The notes: a model not told the origin generated them from the letters alone. Positions 10,317 to 23,548 are shown, counted from the first letter of the stretch. The stretch is DNA of 64,000 nucleotides from Agapanthus africanus (GCA_030015575.1 CM057342.1:618169348-618233347); one strand, 5' to 3'. A program made the numbers and translations.

Positions 10317-11572
10317 CCTAGAATTGCATAACACACAATATAAGCTTACAGATTCCTGAAATGACAAAACTCACAATATGAAAATATCGACGCTCTCGAA
10401 TTGGTCACAACGTGCACTCGGTACGCGTAAAACACACGAAATTCGCTAAAACCTTAACTAAAATCGCCGTTTCGGGGCAATCGTCAAAACTAAAACCCGA
10501 CTAGACAAAACCCCGCATTCACGCACACTAAAAGTCATATGATATGCTAATTGTATCCCCAAATATCGTAATTAGATCACCTCCTAATATTTATAAAAAT
10601 CTAGTAAGCAATTAGCATACCGATAACAATGCAAACATCGCGAATTAACGATATCGCGATCGCTACATCACACAAATATCCGACCTAATACACTAGATGG
10701 CCATAATACTAACTTAAACCCATCAACCATGCTACAAACCCTAATTACAACACCAACCCTATCCTAGAATTTTCAAAACAAACCATTACAATGAAATTAA
10801 CACATTAAAAATCTAAATTAGCATAAATAAACTACCAATTTAACAACTAGATTAGAACTTATACCTCCCAAGTGATGAACCTCTTGCAATTAGCCTCTAA
10901 AGATATCTTCTTTCTCCTTGTTTTAAACAAATTAGGGTTTGGGAAGAGGTGGAAAAGGGTTTAGGTTTGAATTTGTGAATGAAATTGTGAATTTTTGTGG
11001 ATTTCGGAGGATTTTTGCAAGGATTTTGATGCAAGAAAATGGGGGATTGGGGGCTGTTTTTCTGCAGCCATTTCGACCAGAGGAGAGCAAGGGAGGGATG
11101 TGAGGGAAAGGTGTGGAATTTTCTACACAAAAGTCCTTCACAAGATCAATAAATGACCATCACATCAAATTTTACAAAAAAAAACCCCATTTTAAACCAT
11201 TTTTGATTAAAATTTTAAACCATAGAATAAAAATCTTGAAAAGTCTTGATAAAATTTTATTAACACTAAATTTTAGTTTATAATGTTTCCTAAGTGTGTA
11301 ATTTATCTAATTAAATTTGTATTTATCACTAATTAAATGTATTTTTAAAAGCTTAAAATAATATTAAAAATAATTAATTAAGGAAATTTTTTTAATTAAC
11401 TAGAAAATTTTAAGTGACATTTTAGTGATTAATTTATAGTAATATCTTATCTAAATTTTGTATAATTAGGTCTATAATGAAAAATACCTATTTTGACTTT
11501 TTACGGAAAAGGCTGCTAATTTTGCCGATTACCGAAAAACTGCCTAAACGATTTTCGAAGCGTTACACGAAT

Positions 11573-13019
11573 CCTGTAGTACCCTTCAAGTACCTCAGAA
11601 TCCACTTTACAGCTTGCTAATGCTCCTTGCCCGGATTGGCCATGCATCGGCTGACCTACCCTACCGCATGTGAAATTTTTGGACGCGTACAAACCATCGC
11701 ATACATCAAACTGCCTACTGCACTCATATATGGCACTATATACATTTACTTCCTGTCCGTATCCGACCATGGTGATAACTTCGCCGAAAGTATGAAGTGC
11801 ATCCCTAAACGAGTAGACACGGGCTTTGCCTTCTCTATTCCATATCGAGCAAGAATTTTCTCGATATACTGTTTCTGTCATAGACGCAACTCTCCATGCT
11901 TTCTCTCCCTGACAATCTCCATGCCAAGTATTTTCTTCGCAGCCCTCAAAATTTTCATCTCCAACTCTTGACTTAAATGTTGTTTCAACCTGTTGACCTC
12001 TGACATGTTGCGTGATGCCACCAACATATCGTCCATGTATAATAAAAGATAAATCTGATACCCATCGTCTAGTAGCCTCACATAAACACACCGATCCTTA
12101 ATATTCTTTGTGTACACAATCGCCAACATAAACCGATCAAATCGTTTGTATCATTGTCTCAGAGACTGCTTCAAACCATATAGCGACTTCTTCAATTTGC
12201 AAACATAGCCAACCTTGCTATCGACTATGAACCCTTCCGGCTGATGCATATAAATATTCTCCTCTAGATCACCGTGCAAGAAAGCAGTCTTGACATCAAC
12301 CTGCTCTAGCTCCATATCATAAATCGCAACCATGGCTAAAAAACACAAATCGAAGTATGTCGAGCCACCGGAGAAAAGATCTCATTGTAGTCTTCACCCT
12401 TCCTTTGTACAAAACTCTTAGCCACTAATCTCTCCTTGAATCTAATGTCATCTTCCTCTAATGAACCCTCCTTAACTTTAAAGACCCACTTGCAGCCGAT
12501 CGTGTTCTTGCCCTTTGGTATAGCAACTATATCCCACGTATGGTTTTGATGAAGAGACTCCATCCCCTCCTCCATCGCAACTCTCCAACTAGGAAAATCG
12601 ATAGACTTTACAACCTCTCTGTAACTGGACGGTTTTTCATGCTCAATAGTTAACACATATGATGTTACGTCGTTGAAACCAACGGCGGTCATGTCCTCAA
12701 AACCAAGTCTGACCGGCGGACGCCTAACTCACGTAGATCTCCACCCCTATGTCTATACCAGACCATCTGGCTCTATCGGGCCTTTCGCCTGAATCTGAGT
12801 ATTAATTACATCATCTTTAGAATATCGATCTTCACCACGCATAGTGGCACAACCGTTCTCTCTTCACTATCTAATTGAGTTTGTTTTCTACGAACCATCG
12901 CAGACTCATCGAATGTAATATGCCAGTTGATTACTATCTTCTGGGTCTCAGGACACTACAGCCTGTACCCTTTGGCTTCACTTTCATAGCCGAGTAGGAC
13001 ACACTTCCTAGCTCTAGGC
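11573..13019 (-). pseudogene. Copia A integrase C-terminus, reverse transcriptase and start of RNase H (decayed)
   Basis: On the - strand, 13019-12700 holds the integrase tail (SRDVTFDESAMV). Next, 12692-12336 carries the RT N-terminus ([32 protein letters not shown]), and 12348-12151 reads [20 protein letters not shown] and KKSLYGLKQ. The catalytic YMDDMLVAS motif is at 12129-11878. The rest reaches the RT-RNase H link by 11573. Several frameshifts and stops separate these pieces. The element is cut at 11568 by the solo LTR and at 13024 by Tekay A. In Ty1/copia elements this region copies the RNA genome into DNA. This copy cannot do so. Confidence 0.9.
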
Positions 13020-13749
13020 TCTAGTGTCACGCCCCGAAATTGGCACGTGACGGCCCTTAAACTACGCAACGTCTACAGGCGTAACACAATTTAAGTAAGC
13101 CGAAAACCGAGCAATCTAAACCATCAAAAGTAGTAAAAAAATAATAGTATTTTCAAAACCTTTGAAATCTCAACCCAAATTCTTAAAAAGTCCAAATTTT
13201 CTTCCTTTAAAATTTTGGCAGCACCTCCTTTGTAAAAACTAGCCCCAAAAATGGGTACAACATAAATATAAGTAAAGTATCCCCAACGGAAGCAAATTCA
13301 CGCCCAACGGCGGAAAACAACCACCACAACAGATATACGACGTCGTAGCGAAGAAATAAAAGACGATAGAAGTAAAACTGTATAAAAGACCTCTAAGTCC
13401 CAAAATAACATAAAATATCGTTCTCACATCAAGTCTCTAAGTCATACATGAAAGTGGTAGATGGAAAGTACAGGATACAACGAATATACAACAAGCAACA
13501 TCGGATAACCATAAAACCTACCTAAGTAAAACTGCACACTGTCAGGCGGAGCGATATCCGCAGCAAAAGATGATACGATGAATGAAAATAGCCTGCCACG
13601 ACTACTCTGAGGAACACCTGCAAAACACTGTGGCACAATGGGGGTGAGTTGCCAACTCGTGAATAGTAAATAACATATGCAAGTAATCGCAAGTATGCAC
13701 GTACAGTGTGAATCTAACATATGCAACTAATAGCAATAAAAGTCATATG

Positions 13750-14315
13750 AATGCAACAGTCATGAAGGTACACTAGCAGGTACAACTAATACATGAAGCA
13801 ATAATAATATGACAATCTGTATGCAACAATCATGTAAGGTACTCTATCATATACTACCAATACATGAAGCGATGATATGACAATGTATATATGCAATAGC
13901 CATGAAAGGTACGCTAGCAGGTACAACTAACATATAAAGCAATGCATATAAAATAAAGGTATGTAAATGCAACAGTCATGAAAGGTACTCTATCAGGTAC
14001 TATTAATACATGAAGCAGTGCATAAATCATAAATGTGGAGTATGGGTTGAAACATGTCATTTCCACGGAATCCTGACATCGTGGTAGGACCGAAATCCAT
14101 CAAGACAATCCAAATCCCAATTCCTCAAATCAGCCACCAAATTGGCTCTCATATCATATAAGTCTGACAAATCCTGAATGTACAATATCAAGTAAATCTC
14201 ATATATCCTGAATGTACAAAATCAAGTAAATCTCACATATCCTGAATCCAACATCAAGTGAATCTCATATATATCCTGTATCCAATATCAAATCAACCTC
14301 ATATATCCTAAGTAT
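13750..14315. repeat. two tandem arrays inside Tekay A 3' LTR
   Basis: From 13750 to about 14030, a unit of about 55-60 bp built around CATGAAAGGTAC and GGTACAACTAATACATGAAG recurs four to five times. From 14160 to 14315, a unit of about 37 bp around ATCAAGTAAATCTCATATATCC recurs four times. Both arrays are present with different copy numbers in the other long LTRs. Confidence 0.7.
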
Positions 14316-15354
14316 ATCTGCATGAATAATTATGATGAAATATATAAAGTGATATGTATACATATATATTAGCGTCCCACTCCACTAATATATATACTAA
14401 GGAGTAAAATATCATGAAACCAAGTGTCAAGCATCGACACATAAATACTGATCTATCAGGTGCTGTCACCACGACTGGCCCCCTAATAAGTACGTATCAT
14501 ACGCTATACCGAAAGCTCGAGTGCCTAGCTCTGACCCTCGCCTCTCGACGTATCCATACATACATGACTCCCGTCGGTATCCCCACGATAACCGCCGAGT
14601 CATAGGTACTGTCACTGGTAGGTATGGTTCCCCCACTAACTCATCTCCTCCCTGAGATTCTTGCCCCAGGGTACCTCCGGCACCCACCATGTACCCGCAC
14701 ACGGACCCCTCCTTTTCTCGCGCGGGGTATATATTTCAGAACCGATAAAACTTATGGTGGGTGCTGAAATATCATATCAAGAGAAACCGGGTTTTTCAAA
14801 TAATGCATAATTTCATGAAACTACCATGGTCCCCAAATCCAGAAAACATCATGAAAAAATCCATATCTCAATACGAAAATCCATGAATATAATATATGCA
14901 ACAGAAAACTGCAATGTGAGCATATAAAGGAAAAGCTGCTATTTAACTGCAACAAGTTAAATATAAATCATGCGGTTCCTGATTTCTCCAAGTCTATATA
15001 ACATCAAATAAAGGTGAACATGTAGCTATAGCCAGATATATGTGTAAACATAAGGATATAGCAAGGTATATGTATCTACCTATCAGTAATGATGTAATAT
15101 ACCCTCCAGGTATAAGTAAGGTATGCATGCAAGGTATACACATAGCTATGCCATTATGTGTGTATGTACCTATTGCTAATGGTACAATACCCCATAGGTA
15201 TATAGGTAAATAGTATGTAATCATGTCAAGGCATATGCGTAGCATGTCGGAATACAGGTATGCTATATGTATGCAATAAGGAATATGAATCAATGTCATA
15301 ATGTCCCTAACCAAACAATATCATATCTATAAGTGTGTTGTGCGTGACATGGCA

Positions 15355-15413
15355 ATTATTGACGGTATGTGTGGCATACAATCAGTGCTCGTTCATCATG
15401 AGCCGTCAATAAT
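15355..15413. other. perfect 11-bp inverted repeat in LTR
   Basis: Arms ATTATTGACGG (15355-15365) and CCGTCAATAAT (15403-15413) are perfect complements around a 37-bp loop. It occupies the same place in the other long LTRs (9977, 23250, 31500 and 46436). Confidence 0.85.
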
Positions 15414-15579
15414 GGTGCAGTGTCCTAAATGTACTAGTCCAAGCACAACCATTAACTAAGCAATAAGGTGTATGCGCAACTCTATATATGAAATAGAATA
15501 TGCGACAAGTCAAGTCATCTCTAGCCCAGACGCATAACGTCATGCGGGCGATTTCCCTGTAGATGTTAAATCTACTCAC

Positions 15580-15653
15580 CAACGCTCCTGGCTAAGTAAA
15601 GCCTACCGCTTGCTTTCCCCTGTTCGCAGCGCCCGAAGTCCCTGCCTGCGATC
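15580..15653 (-). other. putative 74-nt internal exon in LTR
   Basis: On the - strand it is preceded by ATATGTGTTCAG and followed by GTGAGTAGATT. Length and boundaries match the equivalent segments in the four other long LTRs. Confidence 0.5.
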
Positions 15654-17059
15654 CTGAACACATATAACAATAAAGCAAGCGTATATAAGCAATCGACCAA
15701 AAATACGTACAACTATATTTGACCGACGCACCAACTCCAAACATACTCTCAAGTGTTCGTATTGTGGCTAACGCGCGTAGCGAAACTACGAAACCAACTC
15801 AAGAGCAAAAGCTACACAAAGACACGAACGGTATCGGCACGACCCTAGCTAGGAACGTAAAGCGACACAACTACTAAGTCTAGACCCTGATCGTACCGAT
15901 CGCGTATTCAAAACACAATAATAAACGTGGAATCAATATAATTAACGTCGCAACGTCAAAAGAAACCCACGCCTAAAAGTTACCGAAATCTAATAAGCAG
16001 CATATATCATTTTAGCACAAAACTACAAGTTTTATAAAAACTAGCATTTATAAACATCACTAATTAACAAGATTAAACAATTTAAACATTTACTAAAATT
16101 TTAGATTTCACTAATTAGGATTAGCAAAAGTTTAGTTTGATAATTAGCTTAATTAGCCGATTAGGAAAATATCATTTAACAAATTAGCAAATTGATTAAG
16201 TTTTCATTTGTCTTAACTTATTAATTAACCATTTTACTAATCAAAACCCTAATTGATTAACCAAAACCATTTGCTAGAAATTCTACATATACAAATTAAA
16301 CCTTTATTTAAACATCTAATTAACTAGATTAAGGTATTAAAATAAGAACTTAAGCTTAGAGTTAGGATTTATATCTCAAACTTGATTTCAAAAACTAGCA
16401 AAAATCTCCAAAATTAGCCTCCAAAATGATGTCTTGATTGAAGATCCAAGCATGTTTGAAGAAGAAGAATGACGGGTTTGATTTATATTTGATTTTATAT
16501 GAATTTATTTGGATTTTTCATGAATTTTGAAGCAAAATGAGATGAAAATGGGAAAAAATAAAAAGAGGGCAGAAATGGGGAAGGGAGGCTCGGCCAAGAG
16601 GTGAAGGGGGGGGGGGTGTTTTGTGTAAAAAGAAGAAATATCTAGCAAAAAACAACATTAAATGCTAATAAATGCATTTTGCCACCTTTTCTTTTCTTTT
16701 CTTAAAAATTCATTTTAATCCACAAAATATCTAGATATTTAGGTGAGAAGGTTAAAAACATAATTTAGTGATTAATTTATAATAAAACCATATTAGTAGT
16801 AATTAACCCACATAAAAATGTAATTACCACTAATAAAGTGCACAAATAAAGCATTAAAATAATATTTTATTAGGGAAAAATTCTATATGAACCAAAACTT
16901 CCCATTGACCCCAAAAGTTCGTACACTAGCTTTATTCTAGCTAAACTAGATACCGGCAAGTCTGAATTGAAGTTTGATCACAATCGGGTTAAAACGGAAA
17001 ATACCGACAATTTTGCCCTAAAAACGGAAAATTCACAAAACGATTTCTAAAACGTTACA

Positions 17060-17072
17060 ATCTTCCCCCCTT
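17060..17072 (-). other. polypurine tract of Tekay A
   Basis: AAGGGGGGAAGAT on the - strand lies immediately before the TGTAACG start of the 3' LTR. Tekay C has the near-identical AAGGGGGGAGAT at its own 3' LTR. Confidence 0.85.
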
Positions 17073-17099
17073 AAAGAAATTTGGTCCCCGAATTTAAAA

Positions 17100-18420
17100 T
17101 TCTCACTAAGCGTACCTTCAAAGAGATGAGTACAAAACTCCCAAATCTCGCTGGCAGCCTTCCAAGTGATCACCCCACCATACTGCTACGCCAAAGAACC
17201 CTCACAGATGGCAAGACCCTTGATCAAAGTTCCCCCACCTGCCGATCCACTATAACCATCGGCTGCTGGTGAATGAAAGATCGCGTCCAAGCTAAATTGT
17301 CTGATGCTGAATCATGTGAAAAAGGTCATGAAGGTAATTGTGAAGTATCGACATAAGGAATACGTGGTGAATACTCAAAAATCTGGGCGGAAGTGCCATA
17401 TTATAGGCAACGGGACTAGCTCGCTTCAAGGATCTCAAAAGGACCTAAAATTTTGGGACTAAGCTTCCCAAAACTCAACACGCCATTTCACCGGAAAAAT
17501 CCGTAGGAATATACGATCTCCCACTGCGAACTTAAGTCTGCGACCACCACGGTCGGCATAAGATTTCTGTCTGCACTGGGCTACTCTTATCCTGACCTGA
17601 GCCAATTGGATATTCTCCGACGTCTCTGGACTAGCTGGGGTCCAAAATCCTACTCTCGCAGAGTCAGAAAAACAGAATGGCGATCGACACGACCTAACAA
17701 ACAAAACCTAAAGGTTGCCAATTGGAATGTCTCCTGATAACAGCTATCGAAGGAGAACCCTAACAATGGCAAGTGACGATCCCAACTACCAACAACAATT
17801 AGTACATACGCATAAGCATATCCTCCAGAGTCTGTATAGCCCGCTCTCACAACTCTCGTCCCGCGGATGGAAAAGCGGAGCTAAAGCTCAACCAGTACCT
17901 AAGGCTTCCTGAAACTTCTACCCAAGATGGCAAATGAAAAGGGCGCCTTTATTGGATATAACGCATGAAGGAACTCCGTGCAACGCACAACTTAACAAAG
18001 AACAGCTGAGCAAACTGAGCAAAACCGGACAACAAACACCCAAATGGAGTCACACCCTGTCTAGACCTGGGTAGACACCATAACGAAATTCGTGGAGATC
18101 TGCTCCCATTCCCACTCAGGAACGGTTAAAATTTGCAACTCTCCAGCCGGTCTCAAATGCTCAACTTTAGCTCACAACAAGACAAACACCTCGAAACAAA
18201 ATTCGAAACTTCACTCTTCATTCCCGCCCACCCGTAACTAACTCACAAGTCACGTCACATATTGATGGAACTTGAATGAACACTGAAAGCTGACTGATGT
18301 TCCTGATCTAGGATTTCGCGTCTCTACCCATCAGTAGTAGGTACACACAAACGCGTCCCTAGACGTAGCACACCCTAGTCATAAATCAAGGACTCTGAAT
18401 CTTTACCCAGCCGAGTATGC
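17100..18420 (-). pseudogene. Tekay A integrase and chromodomain remnant
   Basis: On the - strand, 18200-18060 reads like the start of the integrase core (GELQILTVPEWEWEQIS, then GCDSIW). At 17704-17459 lies ENIQLAQVRIRVAQCRQKSY followed by FAVGDRIFLRIFP, the C-terminal integrase segment. Near 17260-17140 a weak chromodomain match ends VITWKAASEIWEF. Stops and frameshifts occur throughout. Chromovirus chromodomains target integration to particular chromatin. Here the whole region is decayed. Confidence 0.75.
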
Positions 18421-19310
18421 TCAAGAATCTCTGACGAACGAGCATCGGCGGGCTGTGCCTTGAGAAAGCGATTAAGAAAAAGTGGTCGGGCGAGGACATG
18501 AGCAAGTTATCCCCCCAGTAGAGGAGAACTTAGCTGTACTCCACGATCACACAAGAACTGTAAATTTGCAGAAGATTGTCTCTGAACTGTACAACTAGAA
18601 CAAGCTAACCCCGGGCCTACGACTCTAGCATCAGCTACCACAATTGTCTTGCAATGGGTAACGAGGATCTCACAAACACAATCCTCCGCAAGCTCCATAC
18701 AACGGCGCTGTCTCAACAATCAAAAATCCGCTGCAGGAAGATATGCATTAAGCTCTGGTGGTCCGTGAAAATCTGACATGACTCTCCACACAAGTAGTGT
18801 CTTCAGATCTTCAACGCTCGACCACCGTGGCCATCTCCGGATCATGAGTGGGATATCTTACCCGTACCTCCTCCAACTGTCGGGAAACATAAGCGATAAC
18901 TCTATAGTGCCACATCAGTGCAAAATCGAGCTCCACTCGCAAAACATCACAATTAAACAACAAAGTCACCCGAACCAGAAAGCAAAGAAAGAACTGGTGC
19001 AGTTGTCAACTGAATCTCCAACTGCTGAAAACTCCGCACGCATGCCTCGGTCCAAGAAAAGGAACCTCCTTTCGGTCAGTTCAGTCAACGGTGCAGCGAT
19101 ACACTAGCAATCCTGCATGAAACAGCGTAAGAAGCCGGCTAAGCCCAAAGATCTGCGGACCTCCGTCCGTACACAAATCTGGGCCAAAGCTGTACGGCCT
19201 CGATCTTCCTCGAGACCATACGAAAACCGTCTCCCGTAACTACAAGACCTAGGAGTCAACACAATCAAGCCTGAAGGAACACTTTGAGAAGTTAGCAAAC
19301 AGCCGGTGCT
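18421..19310 (-). pseudogene. Tekay A RNase H and integrase zinc-finger region, heavily decayed
   Basis: This lies between recognisable RT (above 19400) and integrase (below 18230). Its sequence aligns in reverse complement with Tekay C 50540-51360, including the phrase behind CTTGAGCATAC. Only short fragments of frame remain and no catalytic residues can be picked out. The assignment is by position and homology. Confidence 0.55.
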
Positions 19311-19399
19311 CTCCCAGTATCTGCAGAATAAATTCTCAAGTGCTGCTCATGTTGCTTACGACTCTTGGAATAGACCAGAATGTCATTAATGACACAACA

Positions 19400-20110
19400 A
19401 TAAACTGGTCGAGAAACGGCCTGAAGAAATCTAGTTCATCATATCCACGAATGCTGCTAGGGCACTGGTGAGTCCAACGACACCACCAAAACACATAAAG
19501 CCCATAGCACGCACAAAAGCAGACTTCGGAATGACATCACTCCGAACCCGCAACAATGATGACCTGATCCCCAACAAACTTAGAAAATGTCTCACACTCT
19601 GGAGCTGATCGAAGAAATCGTCAATGCGAGGTAAAAGATACCTATCCGCACCATAAGCCGGTTCAATTGACGACAAATCGATATACAATCTCAAACTGCC
19701 ATCCTTCTCTTGACGAACAGAATAGGAGCTCCCCAAAGCGAAACACATGGACTAAGAAGTCCCTCAACAAACGACTCTGCAGCCGATCCTTAAGCTCCCT
19801 AAGCTCTGCCGGCTCATCTGGAACAAAGTCGGAAACTCCCGCACGATGGAAAGCCGGTCCAACAAATCCACTGTGGCTCCAGCATCCCGAATGAAAGCCA
19901 GGAATCCTCGACATCCTCTCCTTAAAAGCCGACTAGCGAAAAAGGCTGAATTCAAGCTGTAAGAGGCGACACCACTGTCCCCCTGCACAACAAGAACTGA
20001 CTCGCTGGGAAAACAAAACCTGACTGTTTCCTCACGGCAGTCCACAGACGCCTAGAACGTAGCTAACCAATCTGTGCCCAGGAGAACGTCAAATCCAACA
20101 TCTCACGAAG
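19400..20110 (-). pseudogene. Tekay A protease and reverse transcriptase remnant
   Basis: Near 20101-20064 the frame reads GFDVLLGTDWL, the end of a gypsy protease. At 20045-19764 lies CREETVRFCFPSES, then VPDEPAELRELKD-like text. At 19748-19431, SVRQEKDGSLRLYIDLSSIE is followed by DRYLLPRIDDFFDQLQS and then a disrupted finger/palm region ending LAAFVDMMN. The expected LRSGYHQLR-type stretch is scrambled (LLGIRSSLLRVRSD). Tekay C shows the same disruption. Confidence 0.8.
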
Positions 20111-20132
20111 GATCAAAATGACGGATGAATCT

Positions 20133-20763
20133 CTATCTCGTATCCGATTGGCACACGATTGAAATACATGTTGCGCAACAAAAGAATCGCTGACAGAAAT
20201 TAACACAAAAAACAGTCGATCTAGCTAACCGACTCTCCTCCCAAGCCTTCGCTACTCCCGCGACGTGCACGAAACCTGTCACGGCGACTAAACCTCTGTC
20301 TCTGGGCTGGTACACCTGCATGAGACCTCCTCTGTCCTCAAACTCCCAAAGTCTCGGAAAGACGCTCCTCGTCAAAACGGGCTGTGTCCACTGGTGCTGT
20401 GTGAGTAACACGATGCTGAGTGCTGATTGCAAGGAACAACTGGGTAACAGGGGTGGTAACCTCCTGTCGCCACGCTCTACTGGTCTCAACCAAAGACCTC
20501 ATCGTCTGGCGCAAGTCCTGCATCTCTGCCTCAAGCCTAGCGATACGATCTATCGAAGGCGGATCCATCTGCTCCTGTGCAACGAGCATGCCATCCTGGT
20601 TAGTCCTCATCCCACACGAGTCACTCCGACCTCGGCCCTCGCTGTACATCTCTGAGTCCCTATAGTCATCGGCAACAAAGGCTATAAATAGAAATAAGAT
20701 TCGATATAAACACAGAAATCGAATCACAAGGATATGTATCATCAAGGAAGGAATTTCAAGCAA
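20133..20763 (-). pseudogene. Tekay A gag N-terminal fragment
   Basis: On the - strand, RIARLEAEMQDLRQTMRSLV (a short coiled-coil-like stretch) is followed by TTPVTQLFLAIST, closely matching the Tekay C and B gag. The frame then runs almost directly into the region before protease (CQRFFCCATCISIVCQS), without a capsid core or CCHC zinc knuckle. Tekay C has the same short junction. Gag normally packages the RNA genome. This one lacks most of the protein. Confidence 0.75.
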
Positions 20764-20898
20764 TTAGTACTTAGGTCACTTTAGGCGGAGTACCGCATCG
20801 TGAGTATGCCGCGGACAAACACACACTACGTTACTCTTCTTAAACTACCTACTCCATCATACCAAGGTCATCCTACGCTCCGAAAGGTAAAACCTAGT

Positions 20899-20910
20899 GC
20901 TCTGATACCA
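20899..20910 (-). other. primer-binding site, initiator tRNA-Met type
   Basis: TGGTATCAGAGC on the - strand lies four bases (AAGT) after the 5' LTR end. It matches the 3' end of plant initiator tRNA-Met and fixes the element's orientation. Confidence 0.92.
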
Positions 20911-21639
20911 ACTTTGTCATGACCCGAAATTAGCACGTGACGGCTCTTAAACTACGCAACGTCTACAGGCGTAACGCAATTTAAGTAAACCGAAAACCCA
21001 GCAATCTAAACCATCAAAAGTAGTAAGAAATAACAGCATTTTCAAAACCTTTAAAATCTCAACCCAAATTCTTTAAAAGTCCAACTTTTCTTCCTTTAAA
21101 ATTTTGGCAACACCTCCTTTGTAAAAACCAGCCCCAAAAATGGGTACAACATAAATATAAGCAAAGCATCCCCAACGGGAGCAAATTTACGTCCAACGGC
21201 GGAAAACAACCACCACAACAGATATACGACGCCGTAGTGAAGAAATAAAAAACGATAGAAGTAAAACTGCATAAAAGACCTCCAAGTCCCAAAATAACAT
21301 ACAATATCGTCCTCACATCAAGTCTCTAAGTCATACAAGAAAGTGGTAGATGAAGAGTACAGGATACAACGAATATATAACAAGCAACATCAGATAACCG
21401 CAAAACCTATCTAAGCAAAACTGCACACTGTCAGGCGAAGCGGTATCCGCAGCAAAAGATGATACGATGGATGAAAATAGCCTGCCACGACTACTCTGAG
21501 GAACACCTGCAAAACTCTGTGGCACAACGGGGGTGAGTTGCCAACTCATGAATAGTAAATAACATATACAGGTAATCGCAAGTATGCACGTACAGCGCGA
21601 ATCTAACATATGCAACTAAAAGCAATAAAAGTCATATGA

Positions 21640-22205
21640 ATGCAACAGTCATGAAGGTACACTAGCAGGTACAACTAATACATGTAGCAATAATAATATG
21701 ACAATCTGTATGCAACAATCATGTAAGGTACTCTATCATGTCTACCAATACATGAAGCGATGATATGACAATGTATATATGCAACAGCCATGAAAGGTAC
21801 GCTAGCAGGTACAACTAACACATGAAGCAATGCATATAAAATAAAGGTATGTAAATGCAACAGTCATGAAAGGTACTCTATCAGGTACTACTAATACATG
21901 AAGCAGTGCATAAACCTTAAATGTGGAGTATGGGGTGAAACATTTCATTTCCACGGAATCCTGACATCGTGGTAGGACCGAAGTCCATTAAGACAATCCA
22001 AATCCCAATTCCTCAAATCAGCCCCCAAATTGGCTCTCATATCATATAAGTCTCACAAATCCTGAATGTACAATATCGAGTAAATCTCATATATTCTGAA
22101 TATACAAAATCAAGTAAATCTCACATATCCTGAATCTAATATCAAGTGAATCTCATATATATCCTGTATCCAATATCAAATCAAGCTCATATATCCTAAG
22201 TATAT
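21640..22205. repeat. two tandem arrays inside Tekay A 5' LTR
   Basis: These are the same two arrays as at 13750-14315: a 55-60-bp unit at 21640-21910 and a unit of about 37 bp at 22040-22205. Confidence 0.7.
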
Positions 22206-23249
22206 CCGCATGAATAATTATGATGAAGTATATAAAGTGATATGTATGCATATATATTAGCATCCCACTCCACTAATATATATATATATATATATATATA
22301 GGAGTAAAATATCATGAAACCAAGTATCAAGCATCGACACATAAATACTGATCTATCAGGTGCTGTCACCACGACTGGCCCCCTGATAGCATACGCTATA
22401 CTGAAAGCTCAAGTGCCTAGTTCTGACCCTCGCCTCTCGACGTATCCATACGTACATGACTCCCGTCGGTATCCCCACGATAACCGCTGAGTCATAGGTA
22501 CTGTTACCGGTAGGTATGGTTCCCCCACTAACTCATCTCCTCACTGAGATTCTTGCCCCGGGGTACCTCCGGCCCCCACCATGTACCCGCACACGAACCC
22601 CTCCTTTCCTCGCATGGGGTATTATTTCAGAACCGATAAAACTCATGGTGGGTGCTGAAATATCATATCAAGGGAAACCGGGTTTTTCAAATAATGCATA
22701 ATTTCATGAAACTACCACGGTCCCCAAATCCAGAAAACATCATGAAAAAATCCATATCTCAGTGCGAAAATCCATGAATATAATATATGCAACAGAAAAC
22801 TGCAATGTGAGCATAAAAAGGAAAAGCCGCTATTTAACTGCAACAAGTTAAATATAAATCATGCGGTTCCTGATTTCTCCAAGTCTATATAACATCAAAT
22901 AAAGGTGAATATGTAGCTATAGCCAGATATATGTGTAAACATAAGGGTATAGCAAGGTATATGTATCTACCTATCAGTAATGATGTAATATACCCTCCAG
23001 GTATAAGTAAGGTATGCATGCAAGGTATACACATAGCTATATCATTATGTGTGTATATACGTATTGCTAATTGTACAATACCCTATAGGTATACAGGTAA
23101 ATAGTATGTAATCATGTCAAGGCATATGTGTAAGCATGTAGGTATACAGGTATGCTATATGTCATATGCAATAAGGAATATGACTCAATGTCACAATATC
23201 CCTAACCAAACAATATCATATCTATAAGTGTGTTGTGCGTGACATGGCA

Positions 23250-23308
23250 ATTATTGACGGTGTGTGTGGTATACAATCAGTGCTCGTGCAACATGAGCCA
23301 TCAATAAT
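23250..23308. other. inverted repeat in LTR
   Basis: Arms ATTATTGACGG (23250-23260) and CCATCAATAAT (23298-23308) pair at 10 of 11 positions. The one mismatch is a G to A change relative to the perfect copy at 15355-15413. Confidence 0.8.
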
Positions 23309-23474
23309 GGTGCAGTGTCCTAAGGGTACTAGTCCAAGCACAACCATTAACTAAGCAATAAGGTGTATGGGCAACTCTATATATGAAATAGAATATACGA
23401 CAAGTCATGTCATCTCTAGCCCAGACGCATAACGCTATGCGGGCGATTCCCCTGTAGATGTTAAATCTACTCAC

Positions 23475-23548
23475 CAACACTCCTGGCTAAGCAAAGCCTA
23501 CCGCTCGCTTCTCCCTGTTCGCAGCGCCCGAAGTCCCTGCCTGCGATC
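23475..23548 (-). other. putative 74-nt internal exon in LTR
   Basis: On the - strand it follows ATATGTGTTCAG and ends at TGTTG before GTGAGTAGATT. The proposed first intron would be 24269-23549 and the second 23474-21507. Confidence 0.5.

Larger units (their letters stand above)
8456..11567 (-). mobile_element. solo chromovirus (Tekay/Del-like) LTR
   Basis: The element runs from TGTCACGACC to CGTTACA and is flanked by the perfect 5-bp target duplication CGAAT (8451-8455 and 11568-11572), inside the Copia A RNase H domain. Terminal sequences and several internal blocks match the LTRs of Tekay A (13025-17059 and 20915-24944) in the same, - strand, orientation. It is 3112 bp against about 4030 bp there. 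No internal domains remain, so recombination between its LTRs probably removed them. Open frames inside (8751-9041, 9813-10007, 10897-11141) are not conserved in the other LTRs and are not called as genes. Confidence 0.9.
13025..17059 (-). mobile_element. Tekay A 3' LTR
   Basis: It starts TGTCACGCC and ends GTTACA on the + strand. It is very similar along its length to 20915-24944, with scattered substitutions (many C/T and G/A) and small indels. One indel is a 10-bp run of G near 16607. The donor-like GAG/GT of the 5' LTR is GAG/AT here, near 16375. The open frames at 13239-13427 and 13442-13726 fall in T-rich LTR sequence and are not called as genes. Confidence 0.92.

Noticed and set aside
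20899-20910. TGGTATCAGAGC and similar sites considered as tRNA gene fragments
   Set aside because: They lie directly behind LTRs and are only 12-15 bp long, as expected for primer-binding sites. No tRNA cloverleaf surrounds them.
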